Source of the DNA: Microbulbifer elongatus
GTDB taxonomy: Bacteria; Pseudomonadota; Gammaproteobacteria; Pseudomonadales; Cellvibrionaceae
Reading direction: 5' to 3'
NCBI RefSeq assembly: GCF_021165935.1
Contig: NZ_CP088953.1
Coordinates: 1,176,001-1,240,000, forward strand
Length of the DNA: 64,000 bases
Shown piece by piece: positions 55,930 to 64,000 of this stretch; position 1 is the first letter of the stretch, and each line of letters starts with the position of its first letter. Position numbers and translations under genes: made by a program. The notes under the pieces were generated by a model that saw only the letters and a list, made by a program, of their open reading frames with translations, was not told the DNA's origin and searched no databases.

Positions 55930-57750
55930 TTACTGGCGGTAATAATGTTCTATGTGTTGTGGCAGGATGATACCCGCCACATCGCTGTTCAGTACACCCG
56001 GGTTGCCCTGGTCGTAATCGCGCCCGATATACAGTGCGTCGGCGCCGCGCTGCTCCAGCTCCTGATGCGCCTCCAGCAGTGTCGCACGCCAGCTCAGTGG
56101 GGCTAGCTGCAGGCGCTCCCCGGGCAGGCGCAGCAGGTCAATTTTTTCACTGTCATCCCGCTCCTCCGGTTCCCCGTCGACGTGTTTTTTGGGGCGCTGG
56201 AGAAAGTTGGCCAGATCCGCGGTGCGCAGGGCCTGGGCCCCGTTCTCTCCCTCTACCAGCAACCAGGCGGGCTGTTGCTCGATCAGGCGCTGCGCCTGTG
56301 CGGGATCCAGAAGCTGCGGGGCGACGGTAACGGCCCGCTCCATGGCGCCAGCGACGCCCACCCGACTGAGCATTTGCGCGCGCCAGGAAGGGGTGCCGGC
56401 TTTGCCCAGGGCACGCAGGGATTCCTGGTAAATCCCCTGGGTGGAAAACAGCTGGCGGCTCACCAGGCAGGCCACCACGATGGTCATCATCCCCGGGAAC
56501 AGTACGTTGGGGTTGTAGGTGAGTTCGAGAATGGCCAGTAAAGCGGCCAGTGGTGCGTTCAGCAGCGCCGCCATCATTGCCGCCATACCCACCATCGCGT
56601 AGAGCCCGGGGCTGGCAGTGGCGGCGCCGAGCCACAGGTTGGCGAGGTGGCCGGCGGCGCCGCCGATGCAGGCACCGAGAATCAGGCTGGGGCCGATCAC
56701 TCCGCCGGGAATGCCGAGCCCGGTGGCCAAGGCGGTCGCCACCAGCTTCGCCAGCACAATCGTCGAGAGGGTGGCGATACCCAGCTGCCCCAGCATGGCC
56801 ATTTCCAGAGTGTCATAGCCGGTGCCCAGTATCTCGGGGACCCATACTGCCAAAGTGCCGGTAGCGGCTCCGGCGAGCGCGAAACGCAGCAGCGGGTGGA
56901 AACGCAATTGCAGGGGCAGCAAGTGGCGCTGACTGAGAATAAACAGGGCGGCAAGTGCCCCCACCACCAGCGCACAGACAAACAGAATGGGCAGCTCCGC
57001 CAGGGATTGCAGCTGTGAAGCGGGCACGCTGAATGCCGCCTGGTGGCCAAATGCGAGGCGGGTGGCGGCACTGCCGCTGACCGCAGCGATCATCACCGGC
57101 AGGAAACCGGCCACCGTGTACTCCAGCATCACCACTTCCATGGCGAAGATCACCCCTGCCAGCGGGGTGTTGAAGGAGGCGGCAATAGCCGCGGCGACGC
57201 CACAGGCCAGCAGTGTGCGTAGCGCGTTATTGGGCAGGCGCAAGCGGTGCGCAACCCAGGAGCCACTGGCGGCCCCCAGATGTACCGATGGCCCCTCGCG
57301 GCCGATGGACTGCCCGCTCAGCAGCGCCAGCGAGCCGGCGAAGAACTGCAGTACGGCATTTTTCAACGGCATTCTGCCCTGGTGGCTGTGCAGGCGGTCG
57401 AGCACGTGCAGCACTCCGACCGAGCGCACCGAGGGCGTTACCCAGTGAAAGATCAGCCCCAGCAGCAGGGCACCGCCGAACGGCAGCAGAAACCGCCAGA
57501 GAGGCGGCAGCGATTCGAAATCTTCCAGCTGTGGCAAGTACAGGATCGCCGGGCCTTCGCTCAGCTGGCGGAAGCCGATTACAACGAGCCCGGCGCAGAT
57601 GCCGATCACCAGCGCCAACAGTACCAGCAGGGACAGAGCTTTCTGTGCAGACAGGTCGAGTTGCAGTCGATCCAGAAGTCGCGGACGGCGGGTGAGAAGC
57701 GGTGGGGCTGGTGGGGTGGCAGGGGCATTCGACTGCGTTCGGCGCCGCAC
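55930..57750 (-). CDS. ClC-family chloride channel/transporter with C-terminal regulatory region
   Basis: A 606-aa ClC protein; GTG start at 57750 with AAGGA upstream. The gating GREGPSVHLG motif and the selectivity GIPGGVIGPSLILGA are present; the usual GSGIP appears as SGQSIGREGP. After the ~430-residue membrane part a cytoplasmic region follows (~440-606) that resembles a degraded CBS pair (LLVEGENGAQALRTADLANF, GADALYIGRDYDQGNPGVLN). It may move chloride or, as an antiporter, chloride/protons. Divergent from argC. Confidence 0.9.
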   Translation of the reverse strand: MRRRTQSNAPATPPAPPLLTRRPRLLDRLQLDLSAQKALSLLVLLALVIGICAGLVVIGFRQLSEGPAILYLPQLEDFESLPPLWRFLLPFGGALLLGLIFHWVTPSVRSVGVLHVLDRLHSHQGRMPLKNAVLQFFAGSLALLSGQSIGREGPSVHLGAASGSWVAHRLRLPNNALRTLLACGVAAAIAASFNTPLAGVIFAMEVVMLEYTVAGFLPVMIAAVSGSAATRLAFGHQAAFSVPASQLQSLAELPILFVCALVVGALAALFILSQRHLLPLQLRFHPLLRFALAGAATGTLAVWVPEILGTGYDTLEMAMLGQLGIATLSTIVLAKLVATALATGLGIPGGVIGPSLILGACIGGAAGHLANLWLGAATASPGLYAMVGMAAMMAALLNAPLAALLAILELTYNPNVLFPGMMTIVVACLVSRQLFSTQGIYQESLRALGKAGTPSWRAQMLSRVGVAGAMERAVTVAPQLLDPAQAQRLIEQQPAWLLVEGENGAQALRTADLANFLQRPKKHVDGEPEERDDSEKIDLLRLPGERLQLAPLSWRATLLEAHQELEQRGADALYIGRDYDQGNPGVLNSDVAGIILPQHIEHYYRQ

Positions 57751-57873
57751 GGTTAATCCTTCAATCTGGGTGGCTTATGGTAGAGTGCACGGTTCAGTAT
57801 ACAGGTGGCGCCTGCCGACAACAGGCGCCACCGCAAGGATTGAAAACCGCAGGCAGGTAAAAGGAGCAGAGTT

Positions 57874-58929
57874 GTGAGTGTCATCAAAGCGGCAATCGTA
57901 GGCGGAACAGGTTATACCGGCGTGGAGCTTTTGCGCCTGCTTTCCGGCCACAACGGGGTGGAGGTGCGCGCGATCACTTCCCGCGCCGAGTCGGGCACTC
58001 CCGTGGCGGAACTCTTTCCCAGCCTGCGCGGTCACTATGACCTGAAATTTACCGCTCCGGATGTGGAGGAGCTGGCAGCCTGCGACGTGGTATTTTTCGC
58101 TACCCCCCACGGCGTCGCTCAGGCTCAGGTGCCGGAGCTGATTGCCCGCGGCGTGCGGGTGATTGACCTGTCCGCCGATTTCCGCCTGCAGGATATTCCC
58201 ACCTGGGAAGCATGGTATGGGCAGCAGCACGGTTGCCCCGAGCTGGCGGCAGAGGCGGTGTACGGGCTGCCGGAGGTCAATCGCCAACAGATTGCCGGGG
58301 CGCAGCTGATTGCCTGTCCCGGGTGCTACCCCACCGCCATTCAGCTCGGTTTTCTACCGCTGCTGGAAGCCGGTCTGATCGAGACCAGCGGGCTGATCGC
58401 CAATGCGGCCAGTGGTGCCAGTGGCGCAGGCCGTCAGGGCAAAACGGACCTGCTGTTTGCCGAGAATAATGACAGCTTCCGCGCCTACGCCGCAGGTGGT
58501 CATCGTCACCTGCCGGAAATCGAGCAGGGGCTGGGGCGCGCCGCCGGTACACCGGTAGCGCTGACTTTCGTGCCGCACCTGTTGCCCATGGTGCGCGGTA
58601 TTCACGCCACTCTTTACGCAAAGCTCAAGGATCCAGCGGCGGCTGGCGCTACCCAGGCTGCCCTGCAGTCTCAGTTTGAACAGCGCTACGCTTCCGAGCC
58701 GTTTGTGGATGTGATGCCGGCTGGCAGTCACCCGCAGACCCGCAGTGTGAAGGGCACCAATGTGTGTCGTTTGTCGGTGATGCGCCCGCAGGATCGCGAC
58801 ACGGTGGTGGTCCTGTCAGTCATCGACAATCTGGCCAAGGGGGCCTCGGCGCAGGCGATTCAGAACATGAATATCATGTTTGGCTTAAATGAGAACCAGG
58901 GGCTAGAGAGCCCGGCACTGCTGCCTTAG
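57874..58929 (+). CDS. argC: N-acetyl-gamma-glutamyl-phosphate reductase
   Basis: A 351-aa NADPH-dependent reductase in arginine synthesis. The start is GTG 57874 with AAGGAG seven bases upstream. Motifs: [49 protein letters not shown], the catalytic cysteine [13 protein letters not shown] (C151), [15 protein letters not shown] and [17 protein letters not shown]. Type 1, standard length. It heads a run of genes (DUF6776, bactofilin, erpA) as in Pseudomonas. Confidence 0.97.
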   Translation: MSVIKAAIVGGTGYTGVELLRLLSGHNGVEVRAITSRAESGTPVAELFPSLRGHYDLKFTAPDVEELAACDVVFFATPHGVAQAQVPELIARGVRVIDLSADFRLQDIPTWEAWYGQQHGCPELAAEAVYGLPEVNRQQIAGAQLIACPGCYPTAIQLGFLPLLEAGLIETSGLIANAASGASGAGRQGKTDLLFAENNDSFRAYAAGGHRHLPEIEQGLGRAAGTPVALTFVPHLLPMVRGIHATLYAKLKDPAAAGATQAALQSQFEQRYASEPFVDVMPAGSHPQTRSVKGTNVCRLSVMRPQDRDTVVVLSVIDNLAKGASAQAIQNMNIMFGLNENQGLESPALLP

Positions 58930-59003
58930 AATCCAGGGCACAGCAAAACAAATAAACACACGACATTCACTGATAGCACACAGCGATAACACGATTCAGA
59001 CAC

Positions 59004-59744
59004 ATGGCGCGCAAAGTTAAAGGCAGCAAGCAGTACCGCATGAAGGTGGTGCCTCACAGGCCCATCCACGGCGTTTTTTCCGCGCTGGGGGTGAGCCTGC
59101 TGGTGCTGTCCACCAGCGCCGGTGCCTTTTTTGCCGGGCAGTATCAACTGAGCAAGAGCCTGGACGAGAAAACCCGTGCCCATGCCCGGGTACTGGACGA
59201 AGTGGATCGCCTGCGCGCGGAAAACGAGGCACTGCGTGTGCGCGCGACCACGGCGGAGCAGTCGGTCGCCATCGGTGAGCAGGCGAGTGAGTCGGTGCGC
59301 GCCGAGTTGGTGGCCAAGGACAACCAGATCGCGGAGCTGCGTCAGGAAATTTCCTTCTACCGCGGCATCATGGCGCCCAGTGAGGGCAGTGATGGTGTGT
59401 CGATCGGCCGCTTCAGTATCTCCGAGTCCGGCGATCGCCGCTATCAGTTCAAGCTGCTGGTGCAGCAGTCTGCTGCCCGGCATCAGCTGGTGACCGGTGC
59501 CGTGCGCTTTACCATTGTTGGTCAGTCAGGAGGCGAGGCCCGGCGCTACGCGCTGGCAGACCTTTCACCGCAGGTGGAAAGTGAATCCATCCCGCTGCGC
59601 TTCAAATATTTCCAGAATATCGAGGGAGAGCTACAGTTGCCGGAGGGCTTTGTGCCGGAAGGAGTGGAGCTGTCGCTTAAATCCAGTAAGCGCAAAGGTT
59701 TCAGTATCGATCAGCGCTATGGCTGGCTGGTGCAGCAAAGCTGA
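59004..59744 (+). CDS. DUF6776-like membrane protein
   Basis: A 246-aa protein with a short cytoplasmic N-terminus, one transmembrane helix (VFSALGVSLLVLSTSAGAFF), a coiled coil (~50-115, ARVLDEVDRLRAENEALRVR, KDNQIAELRQEISFYRGI) and a beta-rich C-terminal domain ending YGWLVQQS. It matches the DUF6776 family that precedes bactofilin and erpA in many gammaproteobacteria. Function unknown; the coiled coil and its next-door bactofilin suggest a structural role at the envelope. Confidence 0.85.
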   Translation: MARKVKGSKQYRMKVVPHRPIHGVFSALGVSLLVLSTSAGAFFAGQYQLSKSLDEKTRAHARVLDEVDRLRAENEALRVRATTAEQSVAIGEQASESVRAELVAKDNQIAELRQEISFYRGIMAPSEGSDGVSIGRFSISESGDRRYQFKLLVQQSAARHQLVTGAVRFTIVGQSGGEARRYALADLSPQVESESIPLRFKYFQNIEGELQLPEGFVPEGVELSLKSSKRKGFSIDQRYGWLVQQS

Positions 59745-59806
59745 TTTGCTGGTGGCGCTGGTGGAGGTACCAGCCTCCGTCCAATTCATGAGGTTTCGGT
59801 TGAATT

Positions 59807-60244
59807 ATGTTGAAAAAGAAAGAGAAAACTATGGCTAGCACTGGTGGCAACAGCACGACTCTGATCGCCCGTCACACCGAGGTGACCGGTGACCTGCATT
59901 TTCGCGGCAACCTGGTGGTTGAAGGCAAGGTGAAGGGAAACATCAGTGCGCACAGCGATACTGATGCCCGCCTGCAGATCGTTGATGGCGGCACTATCGA
60001 GGGCGAAATTCGTGTTCCCAATGTGGTGGCTAACGGCAACGTGAAGGGCGACGTGCATGCTAGTGGCCACCTGGAGCTTGCCTCCAAGGCGATGGTCGAG
60101 GGCAATGTTCACTACAAGCTGATCGAAATGGTAAAGGGTGCCCAGGTAAACGGCTCCCTGGTATCCAACGTCGAGGTGGATACTGCTGGCGAGACCCGCA
60201 TGCTGGGCTACAACTCTGACGAAGTGATTACCGACGCAGAGTGA
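59807..60244 (+). CDS. Bactofilin (polymer-forming cytoskeletal protein)
   Basis: A 145-aa bactofilin. A short tail (LKKKEKTMASTGGNS) leads into the right-handed beta-helix: HTEVTGDLHFRGNLVVEGKV, KGNISAHSDTDARLQIVDGG, and VEGNVHYKLIEMVKGAQVNG. The ATG at 59831 could also be the start. Bactofilins polymerise without nucleotide and help shape the cell or localise peptidoglycan enzymes. Its partner is often an M23 peptidase, and one lies 1.7 kb on, though oppositely oriented. Confidence 0.93.
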   Translation: MLKKKEKTMASTGGNSTTLIARHTEVTGDLHFRGNLVVEGKVKGNISAHSDTDARLQIVDGGTIEGEIRVPNVVANGNVKGDVHASGHLELASKAMVEGNVHYKLIEMVKGAQVNGSLVSNVEVDTAGETRMLGYNSDEVITDAE

Positions 60245-60280
60245 CCGGGGCGGCGCTGCTGGTGAATCCCGGTCATTGAG

Positions 60281-60317
60281 GCAATACTTGACCCATTTGC
60301 TGGGTTTTATCCATAAT
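60281..60317 (+). promoter_or_regulatory. erpA promoter with IscR type I-like box
   Basis: TTGACC (60288-60293) and CATAAT (60312-60317), spacer 18 bp, lie 55 bp upstream of the erpA start. Overlapping the -35 region is ATACTTGACCCATTTGCTGG followed by GTTTT, which resembles the IscR type I site (ATAyTTGACy...GTCrGGTAT). A site for the iron-sulfur regulator would fit erpA, but the match is partial. Confidence 0.5.
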
Positions 60318-60372
60318 GCGCCCGGTTAGCCTCGCAATAGGGTTGGGGCTGCAAACTGTGTCGAGAAAGTCT

Positions 60373-60726
60373 ATGTCTGAAGCTGTTTCCTTTTCGCCCG
60401 AGCCTATCCAGGTGACCGAACAGGCCGTTGCCAAGGTAAAGGGGCTGCTGGAAGAGGAAGGCAATCCGGAGCTGAAGCTGCGGGTATTCGTGACCGGCGG
60501 CGGCTGCTCCGGTTTCCAGTACGGTTTTACCTTTGATGAGCTGGTAGCGGAAGACGACGCGGTCGTCGAAAAAGATGGCATCCAGGTGCTGGTTGATGCC
60601 ATGAGCTACCCGTATCTGGTGGGCGCCAGTGTGGACTACGAAGAGGGGCTGTCCGGTTCCCGCTTTGTGGTGCAGAACCCGAATGCGTCCTCCACCTGTG
60701 GCTGCGGCTCCTCTTTCTCCATCTGA
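60373..60726 (+). CDS. erpA: Iron-sulfur cluster insertion protein ErpA
   Basis: A 117-aa A-type carrier that delivers iron-sulfur clusters to apoproteins. Start ATG 60373 gives the standard N-terminus ([20 protein letters not shown]). The three cluster-binding cysteines are present: C45 in [11 protein letters not shown] and the C-terminal CGCGSSFSI pair (C109, C111). Length is typical. Its upstream promoter and possible IscR box are annotated separately. Confidence 0.97.
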   Translation: MSEAVSFSPEPIQVTEQAVAKVKGLLEEEGNPELKLRVFVTGGGCSGFQYGFTFDELVAEDDAVVEKDGIQVLVDAMSYPYLVGASVDYEEGLSGSRFVVQNPNASSTCGCGSSFSI

Positions 60727-60779
60727 TTGGCTTCTCTCAGTCCGGTAGATCTCTACCTGCGCCACCCTTATCCCGCGTT

Positions 60780-61904
60780 TCAGGCCGGGTATATCCCGCC
60801 GAGAATGGACTCCTTCGCTGCCCCGGTTACTGCGGGGCAGTTGCCCGATAGGCCCTGCATGGTCTGGTGCGCCAGCCAGGCAAAACCTGCACCCTCTACC
60901 CAGTCCGCATCAATGCCGTAGTGGTCCGTTGGCGTGACTGTCCAGGTGGGCAGGCGCCGCCGCATGCGCTCCATCAGGTCGCCATTGCGTGCGCCGCCCC
61001 CGCATACCAGCAGCTCGCCGCCGCGGGCGAACTCGTGCACCCCGTTGGCGATGGTGGCCGCGGTCACTTCCGCGAGTGTGGCCTGAACATCGGCCGGGGT
61101 CACTTCGAGCCCGGCACTGGCGCGCTCCAGCCAGCTGGGGTTGAATGCCTCACGGCCGGTGCTCTTGGGGGCTGGAGCCGCAAAAAAAGGGTCGTTGAGC
61201 AGGCGGTTGAGCAGCTCGGGATGTGGGTTGCCGCTGGCCGCCCAGGCGCCGTCGGCGTCGTAGGCTTTGCCTTTGTGCAGTTTTACCCAGTAATCCAGTA
61301 GCGCATTCCCCGGCCCGGTATCGTACCCGCGCACGCCGCCGTCAGCGGCCAGTTCGGTGATATTCGCCATGCCACCGATATTGACCACTGCGCGGTCGCG
61401 GTCGGTGCGGAATACAGCGTTGTGGAACGCAGGCATCAGCGGTGCACCCTGTCCGCCGAGGGCCATATCCCGGCGGCGGAAGTCGGCAACCGTGGTGATA
61501 CCGGTAACGGCGGCAATGGTATTCGGGTCGCCGAGCTGGAGGGAGAAGGGGGTGGAAACGGAGCCCGGCGGTCGGTGGCGGACGGTCTGGCCGTGGCTGC
61601 CGATCGCCCGCACCGCCTGTGGTTTGATGTCGGCCTCGCGCAGGACTTCCAGCGTGGCCGCGGCGAACTCCTCCCCCAGCTGGCGGTCGAGCTGTCCGGC
61701 CCGGTCCAGCTCCGAGGGGCCCGGCGCGCACAAGGCCAGAATGGCTTCACGCATCTCAGCGGAAATCGGATGCCCGATGGCGGCGCGGGTCTGGCACTGC
61801 AGGCGGTTGCCGGCCTCAGGGCCCGACTCGGAGAACTCCACCAGCACCGCATCGATGCAATCGACACTGGTGCCCGACATTAGGCCAACATACAGGTCCG
61901 TCAT
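60780..61904 (-). CDS. anmK: Anhydro-N-acetylmuramic acid kinase
   Basis: A 374-aa kinase that opens and phosphorylates anhydro-N-acetylmuramic acid from cell-wall turnover. Signatures: YVGLMSGTSVDCIDAVLVEF, IGSHGQTVRHRP, FSLQLGDPNTIAAVTGITTV, DFRRRDMALGGQGAPLMPAF, NIGGMANIT, GYDTGPGNALLDYW and LLVCGGGARN. Its ATG directly follows the stop of the M23 peptidase gene (zero gap), so the two are likely translationally coupled. The order M23-anmK, divergent from tyrS, is also known from Pseudomonas. Confidence 0.96.
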   Translation of the reverse strand: MTDLYVGLMSGTSVDCIDAVLVEFSESGPEAGNRLQCQTRAAIGHPISAEMREAILALCAPGPSELDRAGQLDRQLGEEFAAATLEVLREADIKPQAVRAIGSHGQTVRHRPPGSVSTPFSLQLGDPNTIAAVTGITTVADFRRRDMALGGQGAPLMPAFHNAVFRTDRDRAVVNIGGMANITELAADGGVRGYDTGPGNALLDYWVKLHKGKAYDADGAWAASGNPHPELLNRLLNDPFFAAPAPKSTGREAFNPSWLERASAGLEVTPADVQATLAEVTAATIANGVHEFARGGELLVCGGGARNGDLMERMRRRLPTWTVTPTDHYGIDADWVEGAGFAWLAHQTMQGLSGNCPAVTGAAKESILGGIYPA

Positions 61905-63284
61905 TCAGTTTACGGAGTCCTTTTCGTCGTCGGTCTGTGCCAGTGCTGGCTGCTCAAAGCGCTCGAGCTGCGCAATCAGCGGCTGGGTTTGCGCCAGGAA
62001 TCGATCCATTTCAGAGCTGGCTACCGCTTTGGCTTTTGGCAGCTTGCGCACAATCGTGGCCGGGTTGCGATGGCGGCCGTCGACCAGGAATTCGTAGTGC
62101 AGGTGCGGGCCGGTGGCATAGCCGGTTGAGCCCACGGTGCCGATGACCTGGCGCTGTTTGACCCGCTGTCCCCGTTTGACCGCGCGCTTGTGCAGGTGCA
62201 GGTAGCGCGTTATGTAGCGTTCGCCGTGTTGGATAAATACATAGTTGCCGTTGGCTTTACTGTAACCGGCTTTGATGACCCGGCCGTCACCGGCGGAATA
62301 GACCGGGGTGCCGCGGGGAGCTGCATAGTCGGTGCCGTTGTGTGGGCGCCGGGTCTTGAAAATGGGATGCAGGCGGCGCGGATTGAAGTGCGAGCTGATG
62401 CGACCGATATCCACTGGGGTGCGGATAAACGCCTTGCGCATGCTCTTACCGTCGGGAGTGTAGTAATTAATATCGCCGTTGGTGTCGATATAGCGCACCG
62501 CACTGAAGGTTTTGCCCTGGTTGGTAAAGCTCACCGCCTGAATGGCGCCGTTGCCGATCTTTTCGCCGTCGAGAAACTCTTCGTCAAAGATCACGCTGAA
62601 TTTGTCGCCCTTGCGAATATCCAGTGCAAAGTCGATGTCTGAGCCGAAAATATCGGCCATTTCCATGATCAGATTGTTGCTCAGGCCCGCCTTGCTACCG
62701 TCAACAAACAATGAACTATGGATTTCCGCCTGGCGAAACGCGGTGTAGCGCTCCGGGTCGCGCTGGTGCAGGGCATATTTGTACTCGTCGGAGCTGTCGC
62801 GGCTGAATTCGACCTTGCTGAGGCGGTCCCGGTGCAGTTCGAGAGTCTGCAGGCTACCGTCGCCGTCGATCTGGAAGGTGAGCTCCTCCCCGGGCACCAG
62901 CTTGGCCAGTTGTTTGGCCTCTTTGCCGCTCGCCAGCAGCTGGTACATCTCGGCGCTGCTGATGCCGGCGCGCTGGAACAGGTCGGAAAGGGTGTCGCCA
63001 TTGCGCACCGTCTCCTGCACTACACGCAGCCCTTCCATTACGCTGGTGTTTGTCTCAGGCGCAGCGGTGGTCTCGACCGGTGCTGCGGGGGCTGGCTGTT
63101 CGGCAGCTTCAGGCAGGCTCAGAGTGACCGGGAGAGCCGTGCGTTTGGCTTCCACTTCCGGCGGGGAGACAAACAGCGCCAAAGCCAGTGCAAAGCTTGC
63201 CACACCGGCAGCCAAGGCGTGGGTACGCGGGAAATGCTTGCCCATGGCGCCCAGTAGGCGCGGGTTCTTGCGTCGATTTTGCAT
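61905..63284 (-). CDS. Murein DD-endopeptidase, M23/LytM family (MepM-like)
   Basis: A 459-aa membrane-anchored peptidoglycan hydrolase. Start ATG 63284 ([15 protein letters not shown]), then a transmembrane segment ([16 protein letters not shown]). An OapA/LysM-like region ([20 protein letters not shown]) precedes a middle domain, then the LytM domain (~320-430) with zinc ligands in [20 protein letters not shown] (H, D) and PHLHYEF (HxH). It should cleave D,D cross-links in growing peptidoglycan, and is coupled to anmK, whose product recycles the fragments. Confidence 0.94.
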   Translation of the reverse strand: MQNRRKNPRLLGAMGKHFPRTHALAAGVASFALALALFVSPPEVEAKRTALPVTLSLPEAAEQPAPAAPVETTAAPETNTSVMEGLRVVQETVRNGDTLSDLFQRAGISSAEMYQLLASGKEAKQLAKLVPGEELTFQIDGDGSLQTLELHRDRLSKVEFSRDSSDEYKYALHQRDPERYTAFRQAEIHSSLFVDGSKAGLSNNLIMEMADIFGSDIDFALDIRKGDKFSVIFDEEFLDGEKIGNGAIQAVSFTNQGKTFSAVRYIDTNGDINYYTPDGKSMRKAFIRTPVDIGRISSHFNPRRLHPIFKTRRPHNGTDYAAPRGTPVYSAGDGRVIKAGYSKANGNYVFIQHGERYITRYLHLHKRAVKRGQRVKQRQVIGTVGSTGYATGPHLHYEFLVDGRHRNPATIVRKLPKAKAVASSEMDRFLAQTQPLIAQLERFEQPALAQTDDEKDSVN

Positions 63285-63657
63285 GGTTCTATATAGAAGT
63301 GGCGCTGACTGTGATTGTTGTGTAGTACTGGTTCCGGGATCGACGGCGCGCAAGTCGTCGCCTAAAAAACGAACACAGGGGCGACTTTATAACAAAATTA
63401 CCGCTGTGGTTCACGGGGTAATTGACCTGTCTTTCCATCGATCGGTTCCTCGCTCCCGGGAGAAAGTCGGTGCCTTCACTGCTGTTGTAGCGAAGGTGGC
63501 GAGCTCAGTGACCGTGCCCTACGCAATCCGGCGAGCGCCCTGTCTCCGCTTGTATTTGCTGCAGGATTCGGTACATTTGCAGCCCGATTTTTCGCCGCCG
63601 GAACCCACGTCTGCGGCAATCCAAATGCTTAATCTGAATTTACCGCAAGGGGATACC
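63285..63657. other. Divergent intergenic region, M23 peptidase/tyrS
   Basis: This 373-bp region must hold promoters for two divergent genes. I see no RNA gene, no hairpin-element copy and no strong operator. The Shine-Dalgarno AAGGGG precedes tyrS. Confidence 0.4.
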
Positions 63658-64000
63658 ATGGCCGGAGTGGATGCGACACTGCTGGACGATCTCACCCGCC
63701 GCGGGTTGGTCAATCAGGCCACCGGCGACGGCGAACTGGAACAGCACCTGGCAGAAGCAAGTCGCACTCTCTATTGCGGCTTCGATCCCACGGCAGATTC
63801 CCTGCATATAGGCAGTCTAGTCCCGCTACTGACACTCAAGAGGTTTCAGGCGGCAGGACATCGACCGATTGCGCTGGTTGGCGGCGCAACCGGCCTGATT
63901 GGCGACCCATCCTTCAAAGCGCAGGAGCGCTCTCTGAATACCCCAGACGTGGTTTCCGGCTGGGTGGAGAAGATCAAGGCGCAGGTCAGTGCATTTGTTG
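63658..64000 (+). CDS. tyrS: Tyrosyl-tRNA synthetase, 5' part (runs off window)
   Basis: The first ~114 codons of a class I tyrosyl-tRNA synthetase, cut by the window edge. Start ATG 63658 with AAGGGG six bases upstream. Motifs: [20 protein letters not shown] and [24 protein letters not shown] region. The HIGH motif reads HIGS, with serine in place of the second histidine. Whether this is the TyrS or TyrZ subtype cannot be told from the fragment. It diverges from the M23 peptidase as in Pseudomonas. Confidence 0.93.
   Translation, partial: MAGVDATLLDDLTRRGLVNQATGDGELEQHLAEASRTLYCGFDPTADSLHIGSLVPLLTLKRFQAAGHRPIALVGGATGLIGDPSFKAQERSLNTPDVVSGWVEKIKAQVSAFV

Overview
The window reads as chromosomal DNA of a marine gammaproteobacterium, most likely a Microbulbifer-like member of the Cellvibrionales. 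Four things point there: dense, mostly GC-rich coding; a gene order familiar from Pseudomonas-type genomes (dsbD-aroQ-accB-accC-prmA-zinc-ribbon gene-dusB-fis-purH-purD, and argC-bactofilin-erpA-anmK-M23 peptidase-tyrS); a polyserine linker behind a lipobox, typical of Cellvibrionales exoenzymes; and a large TonB receptor beside secreted proteases. No rRNA, tRNA, transposase, integrase or CRISPR array was seen. Gene names come from reading protein sequences; no database search was run.

Layout. 0-3.3 kb: a secreted peroxiredoxin, then three unrecognised minus-strand genes, two of them a tightly coupled and visibly more A+T-rich pair. 3.4-13 kb: an envelope/secretion cluster with a TonB receptor, a Tat-exported PLP aminotransferase, a TauE/SafE exporter, a large secreted zinc metalloprotease and a subtilisin with two PKD domains. 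13-16 kb: a transglutaminase-like protein, a DUF350 protein, an SPFH lipoprotein and small envelope proteins. 16-20 kb: a globin behind a perfect FNR/ANR-type site, a CPXCG protein, and the glycolytic genes pgk and fba. 20-26 kb: a lipoprotein subtilase, an alpha/beta hydrolase, rarD and serA. 26-40 kb: the housekeeping backbone (FAH-family hydrolase, coq7, purD, purH, fis, dusB, zinc-ribbon/DUF3426, prmA, accC, accB, aroQ, dsbD). 40-50 kb: lipoproteins, a copper chaperone, a GGDEF/EAL protein, a PfkB kinase, PBP1B and two regulators. 50-58 kb: heme genes (hemB, hemL, hemJ), a benE-gntR unit with a clear operator, a ThiD-like kinase and a ClC channel. 58-64 kb: argC, a DUF6776-like protein, a bactofilin, erpA, anmK, an M23 endopeptidase and the 5' part of tyrS.

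The most unusual content is intergenic. Six compact elements of 112-114 bp, plus one larger relative of 193 bp, lie between genes from 26.7 to 44.4 kb. Each has two imperfectly complementary arms of 28-30 nt around a core with two (or, in the larger one, more) hairpins whose loops read (A/G)TCCCT or close to it. Arm and hairpin-stem sequences change from copy to copy while staying paired; the loops and core linkers are conserved. There are two core types (A and B). Twice they form the same composite unit, B then about 69 bp then A in reverse, 294-295 bp in total. I do not recognise this family and regard it as the best candidate for something undescribed.

How the genes work together. Most are independent housekeeping units. 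Visible operon-like couplings are dusB-fis (ATGA overlap), aroQ-accB-accC, purD-coq7, benE-gntR (one-base overlap), M23 peptidase-anmK (directly abutting), the orphan pair at 0.65-2.6 kb, and the SPFH lipoprotein with its membrane partner.
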